A DNA stretch of 46,410 nucleotides from a virus. Under the pieces are notes generated by a model. That model did no database searches, was not told the DNA's origin, and saw nothing but the letters and a program-made list of their open reading frames with translations. The first letter of the stretch is position 1, and every line of letters starts with the position of its first letter. Where the stretch lies: positions 1 to 46,410 of IMG/VR virus record IMGVR_UViG_3300005842_000018; one strand, 5' to 3'. The position numbers and the translations under genes are program-made. Of the stretch, positions 7,649 through 16,383 are shown piece after piece.

Positions 7649-7999
7649 ATGAGCGCCCCGCACCGCTACATCTCCGGCTCTCGCGCCACCGACCTGCTCC
7701 CCACGGCCTATGTGCTGGAGACGGCGAAGCGGGCTGCGGCGCGCGCCTGCGCCGAGGCCGCCACGGGGTGCGCCTGGGCCGATCCGGCCGCCGCCAAGCG
7801 GCTCCTGGACCTGATCCCTTACGTCGCGCTCGCAGCCTTGGCCGAGCTCTGCATCGACGTTCGGCGGGAGCGCCTGGCGCGCTGCCTGCTGCTCGACCCG
7901 CTGGACGGGGTGGACGAGCTCGACCGGCTGAAGCGCGAGCCAGGCTGGCGCGCCGACCTGGTCGAGGTGGTGGTGCAGACGATCGGGGGCGGGCGATGA
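7649..7999 (+). CDS. Hypothetical protein, first gene of early rightward operon
   Basis: 116 aa, mostly helical, Ala- and Leu-rich, with one Cys-containing segment (AARACAEAATGCAWADPAA). No family is recognised. It starts the long rightward gene run and overlaps the next start by ATGA coupling. Confidence 0.6.
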   Translation: MSAPHRYISGSRATDLLPTAYVLETAKRAAARACAEAATGCAWADPAAAKRLLDLIPYVALAALAELCIDVRRERLARCLLLDPLDGVDELDRLKREPGWRADLVEVVVQTIGGGR

Positions 8000-8514
8000 C
8001 CGCCGGCGTCCGCCATCTTCACGAGGCCGGCTCCTGGACGCCGAAGCACACCCGGCGCGCGGTCGAGGCTTCGGACATCGAATACTGCGGCCAGCGCTTC
8101 CCCCGGCAGGGTTGGCAGGCGCTCGGCAAGCAGCTCGGCCTGAACTCGGGCGATCTGCGGCGCGCCTGCGAGGACGCCTGGACGGCCTCGGTGAAGGCGA
8201 CGCCGACGCGGGCGTCGGCGGCGAGGCTCGTGGTTCCGGCGCTCACGCTGGCGAAGCCGCGGCATCTGCTGCGGCTCAAGCCCTTCAGCCGGGAAAGCCG
8301 GGTGCTGCAGGCCGTGGCGGTCGGCTGTCGCAACCATGACGAGGTGCAGGCCTTCGCCGAGGTCACCCGCACCAGCAGCACGACCTACGTCGGGCGCCTG
8401 AAGGCGCAGCGCTTCATCGACGGCCGCGAGCCGGATGGCCGCTGGAAGCTGACCTTGGACGGCTGGGCCGAGGTGGCCGCGCTGATCCAGGCCGAGGAGA
8501 ACGCCGATGGCTGA
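7996..8514 (+). CDS. Hypothetical DNA-binding-like protein
   Basis: 172 aa from the ATG at 7996 overlapping the upstream stop. Residues about 95-150 (LQAVAVGCRNHDEVQAFAEV, then TSSTTYVGRLKAQRFIDG) read like a winged helix with recognition helix and wing. The N-terminal part (IEYCGQRFPRQGWQALGKQL) is unassigned. It may be a transcription factor of the early operon. Its stop overlaps the start of the cytosine methyltransferase gene by 8 bases. Confidence 0.6.
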   Translation: MTAGVRHLHEAGSWTPKHTRRAVEASDIEYCGQRFPRQGWQALGKQLGLNSGDLRRACEDAWTASVKATPTRASAARLVVPALTLAKPRHLLRLKPFSRESRVLQAVAVGCRNHDEVQAFAEVTRTSSTTYVGRLKAQRFIDGREPDGRWKLTLDGWAEVAALIQAEENADG

Positions 8515-10855
8515 CGGATCGGGCGTTCTCGATGGCGCATCCGCGCGGCCGCTGACGGTCGTGGGCTTCGCGGGCGGCGGCGGCTCTTCCGTGGCCATCC
8601 GCATGGCGCTCGGCGTCGCGCCGGACCTGGCCATGAACCACTGGCTCACCGCCGTGCTGGCGCATCAGCGGCACTTCCCGGAGACCGAGCACCACTGCGC
8701 CGACATTTTCGAGGTTGACCCGCGCGGCTGGCGTCCCGGCGAGCGGATCGCGTTCGCCTGGTTCTCTCCGGACTGCACCGACTTCTCCAAGGCCAAGGGC
8801 AAGGCGCCGCGCTCGGAACGGATCCGCGGGCTGGCCTGGTCGATCATGCCGTGGCTGGTCGCGCGACGACCCGACGTCACCATCATCGAGAACGTCGAGG
8901 AGTTCGAGCAGGCCGGGCCGGTCTACCGCTCGCCGGACGACTGGCGCGCCCGGGGCGTGCGCGGGACGCCGGGCGAGCCGATCAAGGCGCTGCGCGGCCA
9001 GATGTTCCAGCGCCTGGCGCGGCGGGTGCGGCAGATGGGCGGGACCATCGAATGGCGGGTGGTCAACGCCGCCGACTTCGGCGCGCCGACCACCCGCAAG
9101 CGGCTCTATGTGATCATCCGCCTGGACGGCCGGCCGATCGTCTGGCCTGAGCGGACGCACGCGCCGCGGAAGGACGCGGCGGCCCTTGGCCTCAAGCCCT
9201 GGCGCGGCGCTTGCGAGATCATCGACTGGTCGAAGGATTGCCCGTCGATCTTCCTCAAGCCCGACGAGGTCGAGGATCTGCGCCGCCGAACCGGCAAGCG
9301 GGTCCAGCGGCCGCTCGTGCCGGCGACGCAGAAGCGGATCGCGCGGGGGCTGGAGCGCTACGTCATCGGGTCGGCCGAGCCGTTCATCGTGCCGATCACC
9401 CACCAGGGCGACGCCCGCGCGCACGGCGTGCGCGATCCGCTGCGGACGATCACCAGCGTCAAGGGCGGGGAGTTTGCGCTTGTTGACGCCGGCCTCGTTG
9501 GTCTCGGGGGGCGGCGAGCGCAGAGCCCGCCGGTCGCACCCCAGGCTCCATTCCCGACGATCACCGGCAAGGCGGACGCCGCGCTGGTGAGCGGGACGGT
9601 CGTTCGCACCGACATGCACCAGTCCAACAGCAGGTGCGTTTACGATCCCGCTGATCCGCTACGCACGAACACGAGCAGCGGCGGGCATGGTGTGGCGTCG
9701 GCCTACCTGGTGCCGCGCTATGGCGAACGCCCGGCGGGCTTCAGGTGCGAGGCTTGCGGCGAGGTGTTCGCCGATCCGCACGCCTCGGGCTGCGGCGGCC
9801 TGGCGCCGGCCGAGTGCCCGCGCTGCGGCGAAGAAGAGAGAGTCGCGCTCCTGCCGGGCCAGGCGCCGCGGGCGCTGGATGTGCAGGAGCCGACGCCTTG
9901 CCCGGTCCCCACCGGCAACCAGGGCTCGCTGGCCGCCGTCTCGCTTCACCAGATGAACACGCGCGACGTGGGCGGGGACGCTGGCGATCCGCTACGCACG
10001 ACGGCGGCCCGCGAACACCAAGCGCTGCAATCGGCGTGCCTGGTTCGCCAGTTTGGCTCCGCGGTCGGCGGCCGTGACGCCGAGGACCCGCTGGGCGCGA
10101 CGATGGGGCAGGGCGGCCATGGTGGTGGGCACGATCAACTGATCTCCGCCTACATGGCGCAGGGAAACCACGCGCAGCTCGGCCGTGAGGCGACAGAGCC
10201 TCTAACCACCCTCACCAGTCGCTCGACGCAGCAGCAGCTCATCTCAGCCCACGTCGAAAGCTACTACCGAACAGGCGAAGGCTCGTCCGGAGCGGAGCCG
10301 CTTCGCACCTCAACCGCGAAGGACCGGCATGGCCTGGTCGCCGCCTGGCTGGAGCAAGCCAACACCGGCATGGTCGGTCACCCGGCGACGTCGCCGGTGT
10401 CCACCATCGTCGCCGGTGGCGGAGCTGACTGCGGCTGGGGTGGCGCCACCCAACGCCTGATCGAGGCGAGGCTGGAACTGGACGGCGGCTCGGTCGGCCG
10501 GCGCGCAGCGGTGCTGGGCTTCCTCTGGGCGCACTTCGGCGTGCCCACGTCCGAGGAGTGGGCCGAGCCCACGGCGACGCTGGAGGCGCGGAAGAAATTC
10601 GGCCTGGTGATCCTGGGCGACCAGGTCTGGATGATCGTCGACGTCGGCCTGCGGATGCTGACGCCCGCCGAGCTCGGCGCGGCCATGGGCCTGCCGCCGG
10701 AATACGACCTGGCCAGCGACGCCCATGGGCGGCCGGTCAGCAAGACCCATCAGACGCAGATGATCGGCAACATGGTGAGCCCGCCGCCGGCGGCCGCCCT
10801 GATCGCCGCCAACTGCCCGCACTTGATCGAGCAGCCGGGGAGGCCGGTGCCATGA
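8507..10855 (+). CDS. C5-cytosine DNA methyltransferase with repeat-rich target domain
   Basis: 782 aa, much longer than the usual 350-450. Motif I is VVGFAGGGGSS (about 18-28). Motif IV is WFSPDCTDFSKAKG (about 84-97), with PDC in place of PC around the catalytic Cys. Motif VI is ENVEEF (about 128). Motif VIII is GAPTTRKRLY (about 195). Motif X is IGNMVSPP near the C-terminus. Between about 300 and 655 the chain repeats a module of the form DPLRT-T---G many times, with one zinc-ribbon-like insert (CEACGEVF and CPRCGEE). It would methylate cytosine in DNA, probably to shield phage DNA from host restriction. No paired restriction enzyme is seen. A GCGCACGGCGTGCGC palindrome lies inside at 9419-9433. 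Confidence 0.9.
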   Translation: MADGSGVLDGASARPLTVVGFAGGGGSSVAIRMALGVAPDLAMNHWLTAVLAHQRHFPETEHHCADIFEVDPRGWRPGERIAFAWFSPDCTDFSKAKGKAPRSERIRGLAWSIMPWLVARRPDVTIIENVEEFEQAGPVYRSPDDWRARGVRGTPGEPIKALRGQMFQRLARRVRQMGGTIEWRVVNAADFGAPTTRKRLYVIIRLDGRPIVWPERTHAPRKDAAALGLKPWRGACEIIDWSKDCPSIFLKPDEVEDLRRRTGKRVQRPLVPATQKRIARGLERYVIGSAEPFIVPITHQGDARAHGVRDPLRTITSVKGGEFALVDAGLVGLGGRRAQSPPVAPQAPFPTITGKADAALVSGTVVRTDMHQSNSRCVYDPADPLRTNTSSGGHGVASAYLVPRYGERPAGFRCEACGEVFADPHASGCGGLAPAECPRCGEEERVALLPGQAPRALDVQEPTPCPVPTGNQGSLAAVSLHQMNTRDVGGDAGDPLRTTAAREHQALQSACLVRQFGSAVGGRDAEDPLGATMGQGGHGGGHDQLISAYMAQGNHAQLGREATEPLTTLTSRSTQQQLISAHVESYYRTGEGSSGAEPLRTSTAKDRHGLVAAWLEQANTGMVGHPATSPVSTIVAGGGADCGWGGATQRLIEARLELDGGSVGRRAAVLGFLWAHFGVPTSEEWAEPTATLEARKKFGLVILGDQVWMIVDVGLRMLTPAELGAAMGLPPEYDLASDAHGRPVSKTHQTQMIGNMVSPPPAAALIAANCPHLIEQPGRPVP
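9419..9433. repeat. Dispersed palindrome copy 2
   Basis: GCGCACGGCGTGCGC in the methyltransferase gene, at the start of its repeat region, read as AHGVR. Confidence 0.8.
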
Positions 10856-10888
10856 AAATGAGCCTCCAGGTCGGCCGGGGGTGCGGAG

Positions 10889-12106
10889 ATGCTTGATGGC
10901 CTATCTACCATCCTCGCGGAGCAGCAGCTCGCAGTCGGCATGGTGTCGGCAGCCGTCGCCGGCGCGGCGGTGTTCGGATTGAAGTCCGTCCCGTCCAAGG
11001 CCTGGACGGTCGCCAAGGACCTGTTCTCGACGACCCTCGTGATTGAGGGGCGGGACGAGCTCTACCGCTACGTCAACGTGTGGCTCTCCAGGTCTGGGGC
11101 GGCTGCGCGATCTCGGCGGCTGATCGTCCAGGACGACTACGATTACGAGGCGGGCGCATGGACGTGGCGCCTGACGCTTGGCTTCGGCTGGCACGTGGTT
11201 TGGGCGTTCGGTCGGCCGATCTTCGTCAACCGCTCGCAGTCCGAAGGTGGCGAGCTGGCTAAGTTTCTCGGGCAGGGCGCTGGGCAGCGGCTGTGGTTGG
11301 TGAGCGCGGGCCGTAGCCAGTCCGTATTGCGCCGCGTCGTCGCCGAGGCCGAGCGGGTCTACAATGGCGACGGCCTGGTGCGGGTCTATTTCTGGCATTT
11401 GGGTCGCTACGTTCTCGCCGACCGCCGCGCGCCGCGCGACCTGGCCACGGTGTTCCTGCCGGCGTCGCAGAAGGCGCGGCTCGTCGCGGACGTTGAGGCG
11501 TTCGCCGCGGCGCGTGAGACCTACCGGGTTCGGGGCACGCCTTATCGGCGAGGCTACCTGTTCGAGGGCCGCCCGGGGACTGGAAAGACCAGCCTGATCT
11601 TCGCGCTCGCCGGGCTGCTTCGCCGGTCGGTGTATGTCGTGAACCTCGCCTGCGTCGGCGGCGACAACGACCTCCTGGCCGCCTTCAACGAGGTCGGACC
11701 CGATGGCGTGGTCGTCATCGAAGACATCGACGCTGCGGAGATATCTCGCGACCGCGCGGAGGTCGCAGCGCCTGCACCAGGCGCTCCTTCCGCCAGTCCG
11801 CAGCCGCAGCGAATGACGCTGAGCGGTCTGCTCAACGCGGTGGACGGCGTGGCGGCGCGCGAGGGTCGCGTTCTCTTCGTCACGTCCAACCACGCGGACA
11901 AACTCGATCCCGCCCTGCTTCGCGCAGGACGGATCGACGTGCGGGAGGAAGTCGCTCCGTTGGGTCGAGCCGAGGCGTGGGAGATGTTCAAGGCCTTCCG
12001 CCCTGATGGGGACGCGGGGGAGTTCGCCGCGCTCACCCAGGGCCGCCTTCCGATCGTCGCAGCTGAGCTTCAGAACCTCCTCCAAGGCGAGGCGGCTCAT
12101 GCCTGA
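10889..12106 (+). CDS. BCS1-like AAA ATPase
   Basis: 405 aa. Residues about 15-32 form an N-terminal hydrophobic helix (GMVSAAVAGAAVFGL). A BCS1-N-like region follows (VIEGRDELYRYVNVWLSRS), then an AAA domain with Walker A GRPGTGKTS (about 228-236), Walker B VVVIEDID (about 275-282) and NHADKLDPALLRAGRID (about 335-351), close to the BCS1 signature LDPALLRPGR. Mitochondrial BCS1 moves folded Rieske protein through a membrane; bacterial and phage homologues have no settled role. It sits between two methyltransferase genes. A GGAG site precedes the ATG at 10889. Confidence 0.85.
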   Translation: MLDGLSTILAEQQLAVGMVSAAVAGAAVFGLKSVPSKAWTVAKDLFSTTLVIEGRDELYRYVNVWLSRSGAAARSRRLIVQDDYDYEAGAWTWRLTLGFGWHVVWAFGRPIFVNRSQSEGGELAKFLGQGAGQRLWLVSAGRSQSVLRRVVAEAERVYNGDGLVRVYFWHLGRYVLADRRAPRDLATVFLPASQKARLVADVEAFAAARETYRVRGTPYRRGYLFEGRPGTGKTSLIFALAGLLRRSVYVVNLACVGGDNDLLAAFNEVGPDGVVVIEDIDAAEISRDRAEVAAPAPGAPSASPQPQRMTLSGLLNAVDGVAAREGRVLFVTSNHADKLDPALLRAGRIDVREEVAPLGRAEAWEMFKAFRPDGDAGEFAALTQGRLPIVAAELQNLLQGEAAHA

Positions 12107-12368
12107 GCAGCTCCCCCTGGCGATCAACGTCACCTTCGCAGCCATCCTGACGGACGCCGAGCGGCGCATGCTGGCCGACCTTCCGGACTGGCCCACGGAG
12201 CAGAAGGTCGCCGACGCCCAGCGCCCGCACGTGGCGCGGCTGAAGCGGCTGGGCTGCATCCAGGTCAAGTACTGCAAGGACGATCCCGACCAGATCTTCT
12301 TCGACCTCTATGCCGGCGTGACGCCGCTCGGCCGGGCCAGCGTGGCCGGCGGGACGGTGCGGCTATGA
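12099..12368 (+). CDS. Small hypothetical protein
   Basis: 89 aa from an ATG at 12099, overlapping the end of the ATPase gene by 8 bases. It has a helical middle (LTDAERRMLADLPDWPTEQK) and a beta-rich C-terminus. No family is recognised. The stop overlaps the next start (ATGA). Confidence 0.55.
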   Translation: MPEQLPLAINVTFAAILTDAERRMLADLPDWPTEQKVADAQRPHVARLKRLGCIQVKYCKDDPDQIFFDLYAGVTPLGRASVAGGTVRL

Positions 12369-12607
12369 GCGGCCGTCCGAACCGAGACGGGCTGAGCGTC
12401 CATGTCTTCCCGCAGGTCACCCTCACAGAGCCGCTCAAGCGGCCGCTTCTGGACGATCTGCTGCTGCAGGCCTGGCGCGACGTCTCGCTGGCCGACCTTC
12501 GCGACCTGGCCAACGAGCGCATCCGCGGGCGAGGCAGCTTCGCCGTCTTCCAGGCGGTGATCGCCACGCGGCGGCGGGTCTTGGCGCTCCGAGAGGGTCA
12601 GGGCTGA
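12365..12607 (+). CDS. Small hypothetical protein
   Basis: 80 aa, coupled at both ends (ATGA before it, TGATG to the helicase-methyltransferase gene). It is charged and helical (LADLRDLANERIRGRGSFAV). No function can be assigned. Confidence 0.55.
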   Translation: MSGRPNRDGLSVHVFPQVTLTEPLKRPLLDDLLLQAWRDVSLADLRDLANERIRGRGSFAVFQAVIATRRRVLALREGQG

Positions 12608-15300
12608 TGCCGGCGACGGACCAGGACGCCTACCGCGCCTTCCTCGAGGCCAAGGTGCAGCTTGCGCGGCGGGACGGGTTCACCGTCGAGCCGGCGGCCC
12701 TGCACCCCTGGCTGAAGCCGCATGCCAAGCTGGCGGTCGCGTGGATGCTGGAGGGCGGGAGGCGAGCGGTGTTCGCCTCGTTCGGGCTGCACAAGACCTC
12801 GATGCAACTGGAGGCCTGCGCCCAGGTGCTGACGCACCTGGCTTCTCTTGATGGTCGCGCGGTCGCCGCGCACGACGTGCGCGGGGCGGCGGACTGGACG
12901 CGGCGCGGCCTGATCGTGGTTCCGCTGGGCGTGCGGCAGGAGTTCTTCCGCGACGCTGAGCAGCTCGGGATCGAGCTTCGGTTCGTGCGCTCGACCGTCG
13001 AGTGCTGGGGGCCGGGGCTCTACCTCACCAACTACGAGACCTTCCGCGACGGCAAGATCGACCTTTCCGGCTTCGACGTGGTCAGCCTGGACGAGGCGGC
13101 CTGCCTGCGCGGCATGGGCGGGACCAAGACCTTCCGCGCCGCGGCGAACGAGCTGGTGAAGGTTCCCTTCCGCTTCGTGGCCACGGCCACGCCCTCGCCC
13201 AACGAATACATCGAGCTTCTGGCTTACGCCGAGGTCCTGGGCGTGATGGACATCGGCCAGGCGAAGACGCGCTTCTTCCGGCGCAATTCGGAGAAGGCCG
13301 ACCAGCTCACCCTGCATCCGCACAAGGAGCGCGAGTTCTGGTTGTGGGTGGCGTCGTGGGCGCTGTTCGTCACAAAGCCGTCCGATCTCGGCTGCTCGGA
13401 CGAGGGCTATGTGCGGCCGCCGATGCAGGTGCGCTGGCACGAGGTTTCGGTGGGCGCGGACTTCGACGCCCCCGAGGTTGGGCCGGGCGGTCAGGCGCAG
13501 CTCTTCCGGTCGTCCAAGATCGGGGTCGCCGGCCAGGCGAAGGAGAAGCGCTCCACCCTGGTCGCCCGCGTGGCCAAGATGGCCGATATCTGCGCGGCCG
13601 ACCCCGAGCCGCACCGGCTGATCTGGCACGACCTGAACGACGAGCGCGACCTGATCCGCGAGGCGCTTCCGGCGGCCTTCGTGCTCGACGGGGCCCAGGA
13701 CGACGAGACGAAGGAAGCCCGCATCCTGGGCTTCTCGGACGGCCTGTTCCAGTACCTCGCGGCCAAGCCGGTGATGGCGGGCGCGGGGTGCAATTTCCAG
13801 CGCTGGTGCCGCAAGGCGGTGTTCGTCGGCATCGGCTTCAAGTTCCACGACTTCATCCAGGCCATCCACCGCATCCATCGGTTCGGCCAGGCCGGGGTGG
13901 TGGAGATCGACGTGATCTACGCCGAGAGCGAGCGCGAGGTGCGCCACGAGCTCGAGCGCAAGTGGTCCCAACACAACGAAATGGTGGAGAAGATGGCGGA
14001 GATCATCCGTGAGCACGGCCTGTCGGCGGCGGCCATGGCGGAGCAGCTCCGCCGCAGCCTGGGCGTCGATCGCGTGGTGGTGGAAGGCGGGAGGGTCGAG
14101 GGTCGGAACGAGCCGAGATACTGGCTCGCCAACAACGACTGCGTGGACGAGGTGCGGCGCATGCCCTCCGAGTCCGTGGACCTGATCGTCACCTCGATCC
14201 CGTTCTCGACGCAGTACGAGTACTCGCCGCGATACGAGGACTTCGGCCACACCGACGACAACGACCACTTCTGGCGGCAGATGGGGTTCCTGATCCCCGA
14301 GCTGCTGAGGGTGCTCAAGCCCGGGCGCGACGCCTGCATCCACGTCAAGGACCGGATCGTGCCGGGCGGGCTGACGGGCCTGGGCTTCCAGACGCTCCAG
14401 CCGTTCGGCGACGAGACCCGCTGGCACTTCCGCCGCGGCGGCTTCGCCTACCTGGGCACGATCACCAACACCACGGACGTGGTGCGGGAGAACAACCAGA
14501 CCTACCGGCTGGGCTGGAGCGAACAGCTCAAGGACGGCACGCGGCAGGGCGCCGGCGTTCCCGAACAGATCATCCTGTTGCGCAAGCCGCCCTCGGATCG
14601 GTCGGACGGATACGCCGACCGCCGGGTGGAGAAGCCCAGGCCGGACTATGTCGACGCCGAGGGCCGGCCCGCCCCCTACGACAAGGCGGCGGCGGACGCG
14701 GGCGCGATCCGTCCCGTTCCGGGGACCGGCTACAGCCGCGGGCGCTGGCAGCTCGACGCCGGCGGGTATTGGCGCTCGGCCGGAGACCGGCTGCTGACGC
14801 CGGAGGAGTGGCTGACCTTCGAGAACATGAGCGAGGCCTACCAGCTCTGGCGCGAGTACTGCCTCAACACCGTCTACGACTACGAGCAGCACGTGCTGAT
14901 CTGCGACAAGCTGGACGCGGCCGGCATGCTGTCGCCGAAGTTCCAGCTGCTCCCGCCGCACTCGTGGCACGCCGAGGTCTGGAGCGATATCGCCCAGATG
15001 CGGAGCCTGAACACCCTCGCCGCCCAGCAGGGGCGCGAGAAGCACATCTGCCCGCTGCCCTTCGACATCGTGGACCGGCTGATCCGCCAGCGCAGCGAGC
15101 CCGGCGAGCTGGTGTTCGATCCCTTCGCCGGCATCGGCACGGTGCCCTACTGCGCGCTCAAGCTGGGCCGCCGCGGCGCGGGCGTGGAGCTGTCGGGCGA
15201 CTACTTCGCGGCCGCGGCCATGAACTGCGGGGCCGCCGAGGAGGCGACCCGCCCGGTCCCGACCCTGTTCGACGCCCTGTTGGAAGGAGAGGCGGCGTGA
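12607..15300 (+). CDS. Helicase-methyltransferase fusion (N4/N6 beta-class)
   Basis: 897 aa. Residues 1-470 form a superfamily-2 helicase-like half: a degenerate Walker A FASFGLHKTS (about 56-65, lacking GxGKT), DEAA in VVSLDEAACL (about 158-167), and motif VI-like IHRIHRFGQ (about 421-429). Residues about 490-890 are an amino-methyltransferase with motif IV SIPF (about 531) before motif I FDPFAGIGTVPY (837-848), the order of the beta class. The expected reaction is SAM-dependent methylation of exocyclic N4 of cytosine or N6 of adenine. Whether the helicase half hydrolyses ATP is doubtful given the altered Walker A. Fusions of this type occur in other phages. One GCGCACGACGTGCGC palindrome lies at 12868-12882. 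Confidence 0.85.
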   Translation: MPATDQDAYRAFLEAKVQLARRDGFTVEPAALHPWLKPHAKLAVAWMLEGGRRAVFASFGLHKTSMQLEACAQVLTHLASLDGRAVAAHDVRGAADWTRRGLIVVPLGVRQEFFRDAEQLGIELRFVRSTVECWGPGLYLTNYETFRDGKIDLSGFDVVSLDEAACLRGMGGTKTFRAAANELVKVPFRFVATATPSPNEYIELLAYAEVLGVMDIGQAKTRFFRRNSEKADQLTLHPHKEREFWLWVASWALFVTKPSDLGCSDEGYVRPPMQVRWHEVSVGADFDAPEVGPGGQAQLFRSSKIGVAGQAKEKRSTLVARVAKMADICAADPEPHRLIWHDLNDERDLIREALPAAFVLDGAQDDETKEARILGFSDGLFQYLAAKPVMAGAGCNFQRWCRKAVFVGIGFKFHDFIQAIHRIHRFGQAGVVEIDVIYAESEREVRHELERKWSQHNEMVEKMAEIIREHGLSAAAMAEQLRRSLGVDRVVVEGGRVEGRNEPRYWLANNDCVDEVRRMPSESVDLIVTSIPFSTQYEYSPRYEDFGHTDDNDHFWRQMGFLIPELLRVLKPGRDACIHVKDRIVPGGLTGLGFQTLQPFGDETRWHFRRGGFAYLGTITNTTDVVRENNQTYRLGWSEQLKDGTRQGAGVPEQIILLRKPPSDRSDGYADRRVEKPRPDYVDAEGRPAPYDKAAADAGAIRPVPGTGYSRGRWQLDAGGYWRSAGDRLLTPEEWLTFENMSEAYQLWREYCLNTVYDYEQHVLICDKLDAAGMLSPKFQLLPPHSWHAEVWSDIAQMRSLNTLAAQQGREKHICPLPFDIVDRLIRQRSEPGELVFDPFAGIGTVPYCALKLGRRGAGVELSGDYFAAAAMNCGAAEEATRPVPTLFDALLEGEAA
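12868..12882. repeat. Dispersed palindrome copy 3 (central base A)
   Basis: GCGCACGACGTGCGC in the helicase-methyltransferase gene; the arms are identical and the centre differs. Confidence 0.7.
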
Positions 15301-15626
15301 TCGCCACGGAAGCTCAGCAAGCGGCGGTCGAGGACGTCGGCCGTCAGATCCTCGCCCTTGCGGCGCGCGGCGTCGTCACCGGCGCCGAGCCGGGGACCGC
15401 CGCCTACGCGCAGAACCTCGGCGAAGCGCTGATGGCTGCGGCGCTCCTGGCGGTCCCGCCCGAAGCGGCGCCGGCGTTCATACGAGGCCTGGGGATCACG
15501 CTGGGCAGCTTCTCCGGGCAGCTTTCGCCTGAGCAGGCTCCCAAATTCCTGGACACCCTTTCGCGGGCGATCGCTGCCGGGCGCCAGGGCTGGGTCGCCG
15601 CCACGAAGCCGGCGGGGCGGGCATGA
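15297..15626 (+). CDS. Hypothetical helical protein
   Basis: 109 aa using a GTG start at 15297 that overlaps the upstream stop and follows GGAAGGAGAGG. It is Ala-rich and helical (LGEALMAAALLAVPPEAAPA). No family is recognised. It is coupled to the DUF4031 gene by an ATGA overlap. Confidence 0.55.
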   Translation: MIATEAQQAAVEDVGRQILALAARGVVTGAEPGTAAYAQNLGEALMAAALLAVPPEAAPAFIRGLGITLGSFSGQLSPEQAPKFLDTLSRAIAAGRQGWVAATKPAGRA

Positions 15627-15994
15627 CGGTCTACGTCGACGAGCCCCGCCATGCGTTCGGGCGGATGATCATGTGCCACATGGTGGCGCCCGACCTGGTC
15701 GAGCTGCACGCCATGGCCGACCGGATCGGGGTGTCGCGCCAGTGGTTCCAGGACCCCAGGCGCATGCCGAAGGTCTCCGCGCCGCATTACGACATCGCCA
15801 AGTCGAAGCGCGCCCTGGCCGTGGCGGCGGGCGCGAAGGAGATCGGCCGTTACCAGATGGCGGTGATCTCGAAGGTGGCGCTGTTCCGCCTGCACGGCCG
15901 AACCGACATGGACCCCTTGGCGCTGTTCCGGCGAACGCTCTCAGACCGCCTGCCGGAGCTGGAGGCCTGGCTGGCCGAGGAGCTGCGGCGATGA
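15623..15994 (+). CDS. DUF4031 family protein
   Basis: 123 aa. The opening MTVYVDEPRHAFGRM with MCHMVAPDLVELHAMADRIG and later HYDIAKSKRALAV matches the DUF4031 pattern, a family common in phages and actinobacteria with no known activity. It lies among DNA-handling genes, coupled on both sides. Confidence 0.75.
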   Translation: MTVYVDEPRHAFGRMIMCHMVAPDLVELHAMADRIGVSRQWFQDPRRMPKVSAPHYDIAKSKRALAVAAGAKEIGRYQMAVISKVALFRLHGRTDMDPLALFRRTLSDRLPELEAWLAEELRR

Positions 15995-16383
15995 CGCCCG
16001 CACCCCCGCGCACGGCGTGCGCAACCACCCTCGCCGATCTGACGACGATAATAGCGGCTGGCCGCTTCGACCTCACGACCGAGGCGGCGACCCAGCGTGA
16101 CATCGAAGTCGTTCTTCTCGGCGTCTTTCCATTGAGCGCGGTGAGCCGCGAGCACCGGCTCGGCCCGGCCGACCGGCCGGACTTCCTGGTGGACGGCCGC
16201 TGGGTGATCGAGGTGAAGGGGCCTCGGCATCGCAGCCTGGCGGTGCATCGCCAGCTCGCGCGGTACGCCGCCTATCCGCAGGTCGAGGGCGTCCTGCTCG
16301 CCACCAGCCGGGCCATGGCGATGCCGCCGTCGATCGGCGGCAAGCCGGTGCGGGTGCTGAACCTGGGGCGGGCGTGGCTGTGA
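15991..16383 (+). CDS. PD-(D/E)XK nuclease-like protein
   Basis: 130 aa. Residues about 55-75 (REHRLGPADRPDFLVDGRWV then IEVKG) show the D-x(n)-E-x-K core of the PD-(D/E)XK fold, where D, E and K bind metal and cleave phosphodiester bonds. The upstream E-H region could supply another acidic residue. It may act in replication or recombination with the neighbouring helicases. A GCGCACGGCGTGCGC palindrome lies in its first codons (16008-16022), giving TACAT. Confidence 0.6.
   Translation: MTPAPPRTACATTLADLTTIIAAGRFDLTTEAATQRDIEVVLLGVFPLSAVSREHRLGPADRPDFLVDGRWVIEVKGPRHRSLAVHRQLARYAAYPQVEGVLLATSRAMAMPPSIGGKPVRVLNLGRAWL
16008..16022. repeat. Dispersed palindrome copy 4
   Basis: GCGCACGGCGTGCGC within the first 11 codons of the nuclease-like gene, in another reading frame. 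Confidence 0.8.

Noticed and set aside
10851-10895. 14-codon frame starting at an ATG overlapping the methyltransferase stop
   Set aside because: Too short and without a clear ribosome-binding site; it more likely only carries the site for the next gene.
12598-15045. 815-codon minus-strand open frame opposite the helicase-methyltransferase gene
   Set aside because: Low-complexity shadow (His, Leu, Arg, Val-rich) of a gene with clear motifs on the plus strand.
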